Below, piece after piece: positions 1 through 7,375 of a stretch of DNA of 34,204 nucleotides. Position 1 is the stretch's first letter. Every line of letters starts with the position of its first letter. A program made the position numbers and the translations under genes. Where the stretch lies: the NCBI GenBank assembly GCA_910578505.1, contig CAJTPV010000033.1:1-34204 (forward strand). The letters run 5' to 3'. Origin of the DNA: an uncultured Oscillospiraceae bacterium. Its GTDB lineage: Bacteria; Bacillota; Clostridia; Oscillospirales; Oscillospiraceae. A model generated the notes under the pieces. The model worked only from the letters and a program-made list of their open reading frames with translations. It made no database searches and was not told the DNA's origin.

Positions 1-673
1 TCTTCTCCCGCTGGGCCTGCTGTAACGCTACGATGTAGTCATACCTCAGCACCGGAGGGATAGACACAATGCAATAGCCCTGATTTATCAGGATCAGGTT
101 CATCAGCAGGCGGGCCGTCCTTCCATTGCCATCCTGGAACGGGTGAATATCCACCAAGCGGCGGTGTGCGTAAGCCGCAAACTCTACTGGGTGAAGTTTT
201 CCCTGCTTCTCTGCCAGCTCAGTCACAAATGTTGCCATGCACTCAGGTACTTCCTCCGCAGTAGGTGGGACATACTCAGTTCCTGTGATGAACACCTGCC
301 CCCTTCTGTACTCCCCTGCCGCCTCCGGGTCGATGCCATTGTAAAACAGGTAGTGCAGACGCCGGATGACATCCTCTGAAATCGAAAGGCTGTCACTTCT
401 GGCTATCGTCAGCATATAATCGTAGGCCCTGGCATGGCCCGTAGCCTCATAACAATCCCGGATGGGCTTGCCTCCCACAGTGATACCGTCCTCCAACAAC
501 ACCTTTGTCTCGGAGAGGGTCAGGGAGTTCCCCTCCAGCGCATTGGAGCTATAAGTCATTCCTATACGGTAGTAAGCATCCAGTTCCTTTACCTCCACTT
601 CGGAAAGCGGACGGTACACACGGATCACAGCTGCATAATCATCAATTCTCTTGAGCAGGTCTTTGATAGCCAT
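1..673 (-). CDS. Fic family protein (3' end cut by window edge)
   Basis: Fic proteins transfer AMP (or another nucleotide moiety) from a nucleotide to a hydroxyl side chain of a target protein. The reverse strand shows the core motif HPFQDGNGR at about residues 178-186, containing the catalytic His and the phosphate-binding loop. An N-terminal SNALEG sequence at about residues 46-51 matches the inhibitory helix pattern S/T-x3-E-G/N, so this looks like a self-inhibited class II Fic. The start ATG (671-673) follows a GGGAGGGC ribosome binding site and the protein begins MAIKDLLKRIDDY. The reading frame stays open to base 1, so the C-terminus is outside the window. It lies 104 bases downstream of the serine recombinase on the same strand, separated by a hairpin terminator. 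No antitoxin gene is visible, as expected when the inhibitory helix is built in. The target is unknown. Confidence 0.9.
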   Translation of the reverse strand, partial: MAIKDLLKRIDDYAAVIRVYRPLSEVEVKELDAYYRIGMTYSSNALEGNSLTLSETKVLLEDGITVGGKPIRDCYEATGHARAYDYMLTIARSDSLSISEDVIRRLHYLFYNGIDPEAAGEYRRGQVFITGTEYVPPTAEEVPECMATFVTELAEKQGKLHPVEFAAYAHRRLVDIHPFQDGNGRTARLLMNLILINQGYCIVSIPPVLRYDYIVALQQAQREK

Positions 674-740
674 ATCTGCCCTCCCTCATTTCGATGCATT
701 GATTTTACCACAAAAGCATGAAGTTTTCAACCGTCAGCAC

Positions 741-774
741 GCAGAAAACCGCCAGGGCGTGCTACCCTGGCGGT
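741..774 (-). terminator. Intrinsic terminator after the serine recombinase
   Basis: A perfect 10-bp stem (748-757 with 765-774) and a 7-base loop are followed, reading on the minus strand, by TTTTC. It starts a few bases past the recombinase stop codon and would separate it from the Fic gene. Confidence 0.75.
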
Positions 775-777
775 CTG

Positions 778-2307
778 CTATATGTTCCAAAGTACCTTCG
801 TACTGCCGTCCTCGCTGATAACAATCTTATGTATCATAATCATAGCGACAGCCTTTTTACGCTTGTAATCGGCGGTTTTCCAGGACTTCGCCAGATTGAC
901 TACAACATCGGTTTCGTCCTCCCGGCTTTTCAAGTCCTCTATCCGCTCATACAGGGCCAAACGGTCCCGCTTGAACTGGGTGGCTTTCTGATTCGCCAGA
1001 GCCAGAAGATCATCGTTGAACCCTCCTGCCAGCATGGTATCCAGGAGCTGCTTCTCTGACTTCTCAATGGCCTTGATCTTCAGCTTCAGCTCATTGACCT
1101 CCGCCGTGTCACCCTTCCTGGTGGTACGGTTCATTTCTTTCAGGTCTGCCAGCTTTTCGGAGATACACTCGTAAACCATGTTCTCCAAGTCCTCGGCATA
1201 GATTGTTACCTTCGGACCGGTACAGGTTTTCTTGTGCGACCTGCCCGTACAGTTGAAGTACCTCCGTATCTCACCGCTCTTGTTGATCTTCCCCTTGATG
1301 GTGGTCATGGTGTGGCCGCACTTCTCGCAGACCATTTTCCCTGCCAGCCAACTGGTGGGATTGCTGACGCTGTTCCCAATCTGCCGGTTCTTCTCCAGCT
1401 TCCGTTGGCATCGGAGCCAAATGTCGGAATCCACGATACCAGGGTGGGTCAGGAGCACCAGCTTCATATCCGACCAATCCGGACTGCTGGGGTCGTGCTT
1501 AGTGTGGCCGTAGAGCTGTGCGCCGTATTCCTCGGTAAATAGGGACACGTCCGTAACCATCTGAACGCCGTGGCGGTCGTAGTAGTCGTACACATCGGAA
1601 TCAGCCTTGACGTAGATAGGGTTCTTTAGCAGTGTGGACAGCTTTGCCGTTGTCCAACTGCTGCCATTCAGGGGCTGTTTCCCCTCGGCTACCAGAATAT
1701 CCAGAAGCCGCCGCAGGGATACGCTCTCCTGGGCGTAGACCTCGAAAATGTACCGCACCTGCTCTACCTCAGCGGGGATGGGACTCAGCTTCTTGGTCTT
1801 GACATTGTGGATGACAGTCGGAACCAGCTCGAACCCGTAGGGCTGTCTGCCGCCCATGTAGAACCCCATTTCGCTGCGGTGGGCGTATGCCTGAGTTACG
1901 CGGTTGATGATGGATGTGCGCTCAAACTCTGCGAACACCATCAGGAGCTTGACGATCATTTCACCATAAGGCGAGGATGTGTCAAAGGACTCCTGGGAGG
2001 ACACGAACTCTACCTTGTGCTCCTTGAACTCCTGCAAAATGTTCACGAAGTCCGACAGGGAACGGCTGATACGGTCCAGCTTGTAGACAATGACCTTCTT
2101 GACCTTCCCCTGCCGTACCATCTTCATCATTTTCTGGAAGCCGTCCCGATTGACGTTGCCGCCGGAAAAGCCGTTGTCTATGAAAGTAAGTACCTTTTCG
2201 TCCCGTTCATCGGGCTTGATAACAGATTTGCAGTATTCTAGCTGGGTTTCGCAGCTAATGCTGTTCTCCCGCTCCACAGATTTGCGGGCATACAGGATGA
2301 TCACCAT
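778..2307 (-). CDS. Large serine recombinase (resolvase/integrase)
   Basis: This is a site-specific DNA recombinase that cuts and rejoins DNA through a serine phosphodiester. The N-terminal resolvase domain (about 1-145) begins with LYARKS, whose Ser is the likely nucleophile (residue 10). YKLDRISRS and GEMIVKLLMVFAEFER are typical of the same domain. A recombinase domain follows, then a zinc ribbon (CEKCGHT...CTG...C at about 330-365) and a C-terminal coiled coil rich in Lys and Glu. I chose the ATG at 2305-2307 because AGGAAAGGGGG sits 8 bases upstream; the in-frame GTG at 2316 lies too close to that site. The length of 509 residues is normal for recombinases of clostridial integrative elements. 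Two very small genes lie directly upstream, probably in the same transcript. It is likely the mobility enzyme of the accessory segment, but no att sites could be defined by eye. Confidence 0.93.
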   Translation of the reverse strand: MVIILYARKSVERENSISCETQLEYCKSVIKPDERDEKVLTFIDNGFSGGNVNRDGFQKMMKMVRQGKVKKVIVYKLDRISRSLSDFVNILQEFKEHKVEFVSSQESFDTSSPYGEMIVKLLMVFAEFERTSIINRVTQAYAHRSEMGFYMGGRQPYGFELVPTVIHNVKTKKLSPIPAEVEQVRYIFEVYAQESVSLRRLLDILVAEGKQPLNGSSWTTAKLSTLLKNPIYVKADSDVYDYYDRHGVQMVTDVSLFTEEYGAQLYGHTKHDPSSPDWSDMKLVLLTHPGIVDSDIWLRCQRKLEKNRQIGNSVSNPTSWLAGKMVCEKCGHTMTTIKGKINKSGEIRRYFNCTGRSHKKTCTGPKVTIYAEDLENMVYECISEKLADLKEMNRTTRKGDTAEVNELKLKIKAIEKSEKQLLDTMLAGGFNDDLLALANQKATQFKRDRLALYERIEDLKSREDETDVVVNLAKSWKTADYKRKKAVAMIMIHKIVISEDGSTKVLWNI

Positions 2308-2348
2308 TTGACACACCCCCTTTCCTCATGGTAAAATATGCGTGGCTG

Positions 2349-2504
2349 CTATGCGGGAATACGCTTTTCCGTCCTGGTCAGAGCCAGAAACAACTCCTCT
2401 TTGAGCCGTTCCCGGTTGGCGGGATCTTCCTCATGGATGGTAATGTGTTCTACACGGTGCTTTCGGTCTTTGATGTCCGTGTATTCATCTTTGAGATTAG
2501 CCAT
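2349..2504 (-). CDS. Small hypothetical protein upstream of the recombinase
   Basis: This 51-residue charged protein begins MANLKDEYTDIKDRKHR and is rich in Glu, Lys and Arg. The start was chosen at 2504 because AGGAGG lies 8 bases upstream. It ends 41 bases before the recombinase start, so co-transcription is likely. No domain is recognised. An accessory role for the recombinase, such as a directionality factor, is conceivable from position alone, but nothing in the sequence shows it. Confidence 0.6.
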   Translation of the reverse strand: MANLKDEYTDIKDRKHRVEHITIHEEDPANRERLKEELFLALTRTEKRIPA

Positions 2505-2515
2505 CGCAATACCTC

Positions 2516-2686
2516 CTAAACAGCCCCACACAGGGGCGTCGTATTGGAATCAATGTCGATTCCACCCGTTACGATAATATGCGTAAAGTCGCAGCATATT
2601 TCGTGGTTGGGCAGATTTAGGATGCCCTTCTGGGTGTAGGGAAAGAAACAGCTATACTTGCGACCAATAAAATTTACCTGGGACAT
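2516..2686 (-). CDS. Small hypothetical protein
   Basis: This is a 56-residue reading frame starting MSQVNFIGRKYSCFF, with a GGAGGGGGT ribosome binding site just upstream. It carries a CC pair (HEICCDF) followed by a hydrophobic strand. It ends 11 bases before the next small gene, which supports a shared transcript leading into the recombinase. The upstream side abuts the palindromic repeat at 2690-2806, so its promoter may have been displaced or supplied by that repeat. No family recognised; a non-coding reading cannot be excluded. Confidence 0.45.
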   Translation of the reverse strand: MSQVNFIGRKYSCFFPYTQKGILNLPNHEICCDFTHIIVTGGIDIDSNTTPLCGAV

Positions 2687-2689
2687 GGA

Positions 2690-2806
2690 GGACCCCCTCC
2701 ACCGCAAGCGGTCCCCCTCCCCTTTCAGGGGAGGCTTTCCAAAGGATCAGGGGAAAAGACTCCCCTGAAAGGGGAGCTGGCACGCGAAGCGTGACTGAGG
2801 GGTCCC
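2690..2806. repeat. Palindromic intergenic repeat of the Firmicutes type
   Basis: Two copies of a 17-base sequence (CTCCCCTTTCAGGGGAG) lie in inverted orientation at 2717-2733 and 2760-2776. Next to them is a small stem CACGC-GAA-GCGTG (2781-2793), and the outer ends are related (ACCCCCTC near 2693, GAGGGGT near 2798). The whole can fold into a branched hairpin. Elements of this composition, with the GAAGCGTGACTGAGGGGT end, are scattered in gut Clostridia genomes (recalled, not searched). Confidence 0.7.
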
Positions 2807-3164
2807 CATTCCGGCATATTTCATCGTTCGCGAGTATAATCAGGAAACGGTATTTCCTGTTAGAACCGCTGGCCTTGAAGTCCAGGTACTCGTCCAAGGA
2901 AAGGTTTTTTCTGTTTTGTAGGGCAATACCAGCGTTCTTAAAACCAATGAGAAGCGATTGGTGTAGTCGGCCACCAGACCGACTACACCAATCGCTTTGT
3001 CTTTATCCTCTATTCAGATGCCGATGTCAGTTGATCGAGCTCTGTTTTGAACAAATCCTCTCATTCCGAAATCCACGAGTTACGGTTACTTGAATCCGAC
3101 TTCTTGATAAAAAATGGTCTTGGAGTTTAGAAAGCTATATATGTCCAGCACGATTTTCTCTCCT
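2807..3164. other. Non-coding stretch with remnant-like open frames
   Basis: I see no convincing gene here. Between about 2810 and 2960 the minus strand is open in two frames and reads like protein (for example DEYLDFKASGSNRKYRFL), but no start codon with a ribosome binding site was found and the stretch runs into the palindromic repeat. It may be the residue of a gene broken by the repeat. A perfect hairpin occupies 2952-2997. Confidence 0.4.
2952..2997. repeat. Perfect 19-bp inverted repeat (hairpin)
   Basis: The arms 2952-2970 and 2979-2997 are exact reverse complements over 19 bases with an 8-base loop (CCACCAGA). On the plus strand the right arm runs into TTTGTCTTTA, which could serve as a weak terminator tail. 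No gene ends just before it on either strand, so a role as terminator is uncertain. Confidence 0.75.
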
Positions 3165-3341
3165 TTATTTTGATTCTTCATCCCGATTTTGTAATCTCTG
3201 CTTTTGAAATCGCTCAAACATCGTATAGCCGTTTTCTTTACACTGTGGGCAGGGATTGGCTACCGTATGTACCAGCCCCAGCTTATAAGGGCATTTATCG
3301 CATGGCGGCTTCACTTTGTAAAGCAAATCCTTCATACTCAT
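3165..3341 (-). CDS. Small zinc-ribbon-like protein with two CxxC motifs
   Basis: This 58-residue protein starts MSMKDLLYKVKPPCDKC. It has CDKC near residues 14-17 and CPQC near 35-38, spaced as in a single four-cysteine zinc site, and a basic C-terminal tail. The start at 3341 has AAGGAGG about 9 bases upstream. It stands alone on the minus strand with no partner in the next few hundred bases. The four cysteines suggest metal binding; nucleic-acid binding is a guess. No named family recognised. Confidence 0.6.
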   Translation of the reverse strand: MSMKDLLYKVKPPCDKCPYKLGLVHTVANPCPQCKENGYTMFERFQKQRLQNRDEESK

Positions 3342-3556
3342 ATCGTGGTGCCTCCTTCTTGTGTTCGGACTCATAAAGATGTAGACTAAGGGTAGTGCCG
3401 CTATCATCAAATTGGAGAGTACCACCGTCGAAAGACCGCCATCTGCTGTCAAAGTATTAGTCCGCGTAGTATACTGATTGCAGATGTAGAAGGAGTGTTG
3501 CACGGCACTCCTTTAACTGCCTTATAAGTTATATCTGATATAGTCGCAAAATTCGA

Positions 3557-3586
3557 TTGACTGCAAGCTATGCTGTGTGCTATTCT
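3557..3586 (+). promoter_or_regulatory. Candidate sigma-70-type promoter for the first ATPase gene
   Basis: TTGACT (3557-3562) and TATTCT (3581-3586) are separated by 18 bases, 24 bases ahead of the chosen start codon at 3610. Confidence 0.5.
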
Positions 3587-3609
3587 ATACGGGAGAGGAG
3601 TTGAACGCC

Positions 3610-4785
3610 ATGGTTATTCGAGAAAGCTATTTAGCGAAAATTCGCCCCTTCATTGGCAAAGACACCATCAAAGTATTGACCGGTATTAGGCGTGGCGGCA
3701 AGAGCGTCCTGCTGGAACAGATCCGTGACGAGATAGGCAGCCCCAACACCATCTTTCTGAACTTTGAGGACTTGGGCAACCAGCACCTATGCGAATACAA
3801 CGCCCTGCACGATTATGTTTGTGAGAAGATCGGTGACAGTAGGGAACGATTCTATCTGTTCTTTGATGAGATACAGGAGGTACAGGGCTGGGAGAAAGCG
3901 GTCAACTCCCTCCGGGTGAAGTTCCATGCAGACATCTACATCACTGGCTCCAACTCCCGGCTGCTGTCTGGCGAGTTAGCGACCTATATCGCCGGACGGT
4001 ATATCTCCTTTGTTGTATACCCTTTTTCCTTTACAGAGTTTCAGATGGCTGACCCTGCCCTGACTTTCGACCAGTACATCCGATACGGTGGTATGCCCTT
4101 CTTGTCCAGCATCAGCTTTGAGCCGGAGATCAGTAAAAACTATCTCCAAGACATTTTCAATTCGGTGGTGCTGAAGGACATTGTCAAGCGCAACAACATC
4201 CGGGACGTTGACCTCCTGGAGCGCATCATTGCCTATGCCCTGGCTAACGTAGGCAGGAGCTTTTCAGCTACCAGTATCTCCAAGTTCTTCAAGGCAGAGA
4301 ACCGCACCGTAGCCCCCGAAACAATCTTGAACTATCTGAAAGCCTGTGAGGAAGCCTACCTCCTGTACCGTCTCAAGAGCCAGGACATCAACGGCAAGAA
4401 GCTACTGAAGTTCAATGAGAAATACTATACGGCAGACCACGGGCTGCGGGAAGCGGTCATCGGGGAGAACCTGCAAAACGTGGAAATCATTCTGGAAAAC
4501 ATTGTAGGCCTGGAACTGCTTCGCCGGGGATACAAGGTCTGTGTCGGACGTGTGGGGACGAAGGAGATCGACTTCGTGGGCGAGAAACAAGGGGACAAAC
4601 TGTATGTCCAGGTCTGCTGCCTGCTCAGTGATGAAGCTACTGTTCAGCGGGAATTTGGCTCACTCTTAGAAATCAGGGACAACTATCCGAAGCTGGTTCT
4701 GTATAAGGAAGGCTCCTTCCGAGGGAACTATGAGGGCATCCCAGCAATCAGGATCGAGGACTGGTTGACGGGGAAAAATGTGTAA
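3610..4785 (+). CDS. AAA ATPase with C-terminal DUF4143 domain (first copy)
   Basis: The 391-residue protein has a Walker A loop GIRRGGKS (25-32) and a Walker B strand FYLFFDEIQ (81-89), followed by ITGSNSRLLSG, the sensor-like motif typical of AAA_14 ATPases. The C-terminal half matches the DUF4143 pattern, which in the family resembles a PD-(D/E)xK nuclease fold. Here EIDFV is kept (about 307-311) but the expected ExK has become QVC, so a nuclease function is unlikely. The ATG at 3610 was chosen over an upstream ATG because GGGAGAGGAG precedes it by 9 bases. Such ATPases are common in gut bacteria and mobile regions; their cellular role is not established. A second ATPase of the same broad family follows but has its own promoter and low similarity. 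Confidence 0.88.
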   Translation: MVIRESYLAKIRPFIGKDTIKVLTGIRRGGKSVLLEQIRDEIGSPNTIFLNFEDLGNQHLCEYNALHDYVCEKIGDSRERFYLFFDEIQEVQGWEKAVNSLRVKFHADIYITGSNSRLLSGELATYIAGRYISFVVYPFSFTEFQMADPALTFDQYIRYGGMPFLSSISFEPEISKNYLQDIFNSVVLKDIVKRNNIRDVDLLERIIAYALANVGRSFSATSISKFFKAENRTVAPETILNYLKACEEAYLLYRLKSQDINGKKLLKFNEKYYTADHGLREAVIGENLQNVEIILENIVGLELLRRGYKVCVGRVGTKEIDFVGEKQGDKLYVQVCCLLSDEATVQREFGSLLEIRDNYPKLVLYKEGSFRGNYEGIPAIRIEDWLTGKNV

Positions 4786-4793
4786 AAGTTGCG

Positions 4794-4822
4794 TTGTATC
4801 TCTCGGAAAAATATGTTATAGT
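4794..4822 (+). promoter_or_regulatory. Promoter of the second ATPase gene
   Basis: TTGTAT (4794-4799), a 17-base spacer ending in TGT, and TATAGT (4817-4822) form a good extended -10 promoter between the two ATPase genes, so the second is not simply part of an operon with the first. Confidence 0.65.
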
Positions 4823-4857
4823 ATCCTTGATCCCACACAAGAAGGGCTGGTGATGTG

Positions 4858-6150
4858 ATGAAACGAAACGCCTTAGACGCTCTAATCAAGTGGCAGCACA
4901 GCGAAGACCGAAAGCCCATGGTACTCAAGGGCGCGCGTCAGGTTGGCAAGACCTGGCTCATGAAAGCGTTTGGACAAAACTGCTACGAACACTCCGTTTA
5001 CTTCAACTTTGACGAAGAAGACGAACTGAAATCTATTTTCGAGGTCAACAAGAACCCCCAGCGGATCATAGAATTGCTCTCCCTGATTGCCGGAGAGAAG
5101 ATTCTGCCCGGCGAGACTTTGGTGATTTTTGACGAGATACAGGAGTGTCCCGCCGCCCTCAACGCCTTGAAATACTTCAAGGAGAAGGCAAACGAGTACC
5201 ACATCGTTTCGGCCGGCAGTCTTTTGGGGACGCTGCTGGCCCAGCCGAAATCTTACCCGGTGGGCATGGTGAACCTGCTGGACCTCTCCCCTCTTACCTT
5301 TGACGAATTTCTGGCGGCTGTGGAGCCTTCTCTGTATGAGTTCTACTGCGGCATCCAGAAGGAGCAGCCTATCGAGGAGATTTTCCACCGCCGCCTGATG
5401 GAAGCCTGCAATAACTATTTCATCATTGGCGGGATGCCGGAGTGCGTGGCCTCCTGGATAAAATACAAAGACCCGGTTAAGGTGGCTCAGATCCAGCGTG
5501 AGCTGATCGAGATATATGAGAACGACTTCTCCAAGCACAACGGCAAAGTCAACAGCGGTCGTATCCTGATGGTCTTCCGCAGTATCGTTTCCCAGCTTGC
5601 CAAAGCCAATGAGAAGTTTATGTACGGCGCTGTCCGGGAAGGAGGCCGTGCCAGAGACTTCGAGGAAGCGATAGAATGGCTCGTATCCGCCGGGATGCTG
5701 AACCGGGTCTACAATATCTCCAAGATGGAGCATCCTCTCGCCGCTTTTGACAAACTGGATCAGTTCAAGCTCTTTGTCTTTGACACCGGACTGCTCAAGC
5801 AGATGGCAGGGATCGACAACAGCGCCATCCTTTTGAAAAGCGATTACCAATTCAAAGGCCCCTTGACCGAGAACTTTGTCTTGCAGCAGCTCCGGGGGCA
5901 ATTCGAGGTAGAACCACGCTACTACTCCGACAAAAATGGTGAGATTGATTTTGTCGTGCAGTATGGAACAGAGATCATCCCCATTGAGGCCAAGAGCGGC
6001 GAGGACAAATCAGCCCCCTCCTTCAAGCGGTATATTGCGGAACACCAACCGGAACACGCCCTCCGGTTCTCTAAGCGAGGATACCGGAAGGATGGGTATA
6101 TTACCAACCTCCCGTTATATTTGGCGAGAAAGACAAGAGCGCTGCTTTAG
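4858..6150 (+). CDS. AAA ATPase with C-terminal DUF4143 domain (second copy)
   Basis: The 430-residue protein shows Walker A GARQVGKT (25-32), Walker B LVIFDEIQ (88-95) and VSAGSLLG as sensor-like motif. The C-terminal DUF4143 part contains GEIDFVVQYG...IPIEAKSGE, the D...ExK spacing expected of an intact PD-(D/E)xK-like core, unlike the preceding gene. The family is AAA_14/DUF4143, often annotated simply as ATP-binding protein. The start could be GTG 4855 or ATG 4858; the ribosome binding site is weak (AGGG). Low similarity to the upstream ATPase outside the ATP-binding motifs argues against a recent tandem duplication. The true substrate (DNA or protein) is unknown. Confidence 0.88.
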   Translation: MKRNALDALIKWQHSEDRKPMVLKGARQVGKTWLMKAFGQNCYEHSVYFNFDEEDELKSIFEVNKNPQRIIELLSLIAGEKILPGETLVIFDEIQECPAALNALKYFKEKANEYHIVSAGSLLGTLLAQPKSYPVGMVNLLDLSPLTFDEFLAAVEPSLYEFYCGIQKEQPIEEIFHRRLMEACNNYFIIGGMPECVASWIKYKDPVKVAQIQRELIEIYENDFSKHNGKVNSGRILMVFRSIVSQLAKANEKFMYGAVREGGRARDFEEAIEWLVSAGMLNRVYNISKMEHPLAAFDKLDQFKLFVFDTGLLKQMAGIDNSAILLKSDYQFKGPLTENFVLQQLRGQFEVEPRYYSDKNGEIDFVVQYGTEIIPIEAKSGEDKSAPSFKRYIAEHQPEHALRFSKRGYRKDGYITNLPLYLARKTRALL

Positions 6151-6164
6151 CGGCTATACTATAG

Positions 6165-6448
6165 AGAAAAAAGAGGCTTCGGTAGAATGTGTGGGTAGGA
6201 AAATCAGATATGGGCAGCATCTGCCAGAGAGGGGCGCAAGCCCCTCTTGACTACCTGCAAGCACTGTGGCGCAAGGCTGTCAAGGCCGCCGCAGGCGAGG
6301 CAAAGCCGGTGCCTTGACTGGCTTGTGACACGGTGCTATTTTCAGCCCTTTTTTGTGTACCACTCCAAATGCCTGAAAACCATTGCTATGGCTGATTTTC
6401 AGCAAATCTGCCACCCACACATTCTACCGAAGAGCCAGAAAAAAGAGG
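6165..6448. mobile_element. MITE-like element with 20-bp terminal inverted repeats
   Basis: Perfect 20-base inverted repeats lie at 6177-6196 (CTTCGGTAGAATGTGTGGGT) and 6413-6432. They enclose about 216 bases with no gene. Immediately outside is a 12-base direct repeat AGAAAAAAGAGG (6165-6176 and 6437-6448) that could be a target duplication. Inside are GAAAATCAG in both orientations and a small GC-rich hairpin (6228-6247). The right-hand direct repeat supplies the AGAGG before the next gene's start codon. Confidence 0.55.
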
Positions 6449-6460
6449 ACTTTCAATCAT

Positions 6461-7225
6461 ATGAGCAATGAAAAAGTATTCCAAATGGATTTTGGGAAAG
6501 TCTACGGACTTCTTTTGAATAAGGCAGTCAAGAAGGGGCGCACACAAGCGGAGGTTGACGAGATTATCTGCTGGCTTACAGGATATGATGCTGAAGCATT
6601 GGAAGCAGCCCGCCTGTCCCCTGTTTGCTACGGAGACTTCTTCCGCAACGCACCCGCGCCCAATCCTAATCGGGCGCTGATAAAGGGTGTTGTTTGCGGC
6701 ATACGGGTCGAGGAGATCGAAGACCCTCTTATGCGGGAAATCCGTTACCTGGATAAGCTCATCGACGAACTTGCCAAGGGCAAGCCTATGGAAAAGATTC
6801 TGCGGAGCCAGGATGAACCTGCCATGTGGGTATGTCCCAAATGCGGTCGCTCCTTCCGCAAAAAGGGGCAAGACCATTATTGCGGGAAAGCGCCCGAAAC
6901 GATTGAGGAATACATCCGCAGCCAGTCGGAGGATGTTCAGCCCCATCTGCATCAGGTGAATGACGCCATCAAAGGCAGCATCCCAGAGGCCAGGGAAAAG
7001 ATCTCCTGGAGTATGCCCACCTATTGGAAGGGCCGCAACCTGATCCAGTTTGCAGCGTTCAAGAAGCATATCGGCCTGTACCCCGGCCCGGAGGCTGTGG
7101 AGGCGTTCGCCGACAGATTGACGGACTACAAAACCAGCAAAGGCACCATTCAGCTCCCCTACAGCAAGCCGCTGCCGCTGGAATTGATTGGGGAAATTGC
7201 GGTATGGTGTGAGAAGAACAACTAG
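6461..7225 (+). CDS. DUF2200-DUF1801 fusion protein
   Basis: Residues 1 to about 118 match DUF2200 well (MDFGKVYGLLLNKAVKKG, AEVDEIICWLTGYD, NPNRALIKGVVCGIRVEEI, MREIRYLDKLIDELAKG). A linker with CPKCGRSF (about 128-135) and a further HYCGK could bind a metal. Residues about 150-254 match DUF1801 (IPEAREKISWSMPTYW, FAAFKKHIGLYPGPEAVE), a family of small YdhG/YjbR-like proteins. Neither domain has a settled biochemical role. The ATG at 6461 follows AGAGGA at a spacing of about 11. The gene sits at the edge of the accessory segment just before the high-GC methyltransferase operon, and is preceded by the MITE-like unit. Confidence 0.88.
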   Translation: MSNEKVFQMDFGKVYGLLLNKAVKKGRTQAEVDEIICWLTGYDAEALEAARLSPVCYGDFFRNAPAPNPNRALIKGVVCGIRVEEIEDPLMREIRYLDKLIDELAKGKPMEKILRSQDEPAMWVCPKCGRSFRKKGQDHYCGKAPETIEEYIRSQSEDVQPHLHQVNDAIKGSIPEAREKISWSMPTYWKGRNLIQFAAFKKHIGLYPGPEAVEAFADRLTDYKTSKGTIQLPYSKPLPLELIGEIAVWCEKNN

Positions 7226-7306
7226 GAATCGGGGGTGTCCTCCGCGCCTTGGACTACGCCCGGCACGCTGCTATACCCGTGAGCACTGAATTTTGCCAGA
7301 CAAGCC

Positions 7307-7335
7307 GTTCTCCCCCGCCGGAGGCGGGGGAGAAC
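7307..7335. repeat. GC-rich perfect hairpin between convergent genes
   Basis: The arms 7307-7319 and 7323-7335 pair over 13 bases with a GGA loop. It lies between the ends of the convergent DUF2200-DUF1801 and DUF1638 genes, so it probably ends transcription from both sides although there is no clear T-tract on either strand. Confidence 0.6.
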
Positions 7336-7375
7336 ATGGCAGATTTCCTAAGATTGCGTTTTATTGGGAAACTTG

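Noticed and set aside
2652..2897. An 81-codon minus-strand open frame across the palindromic repeat
   Set aside because: Starts at a TTG without a ribosome binding site and more than half is repeat sequence; at most a remnant fused to the repeat by chance.
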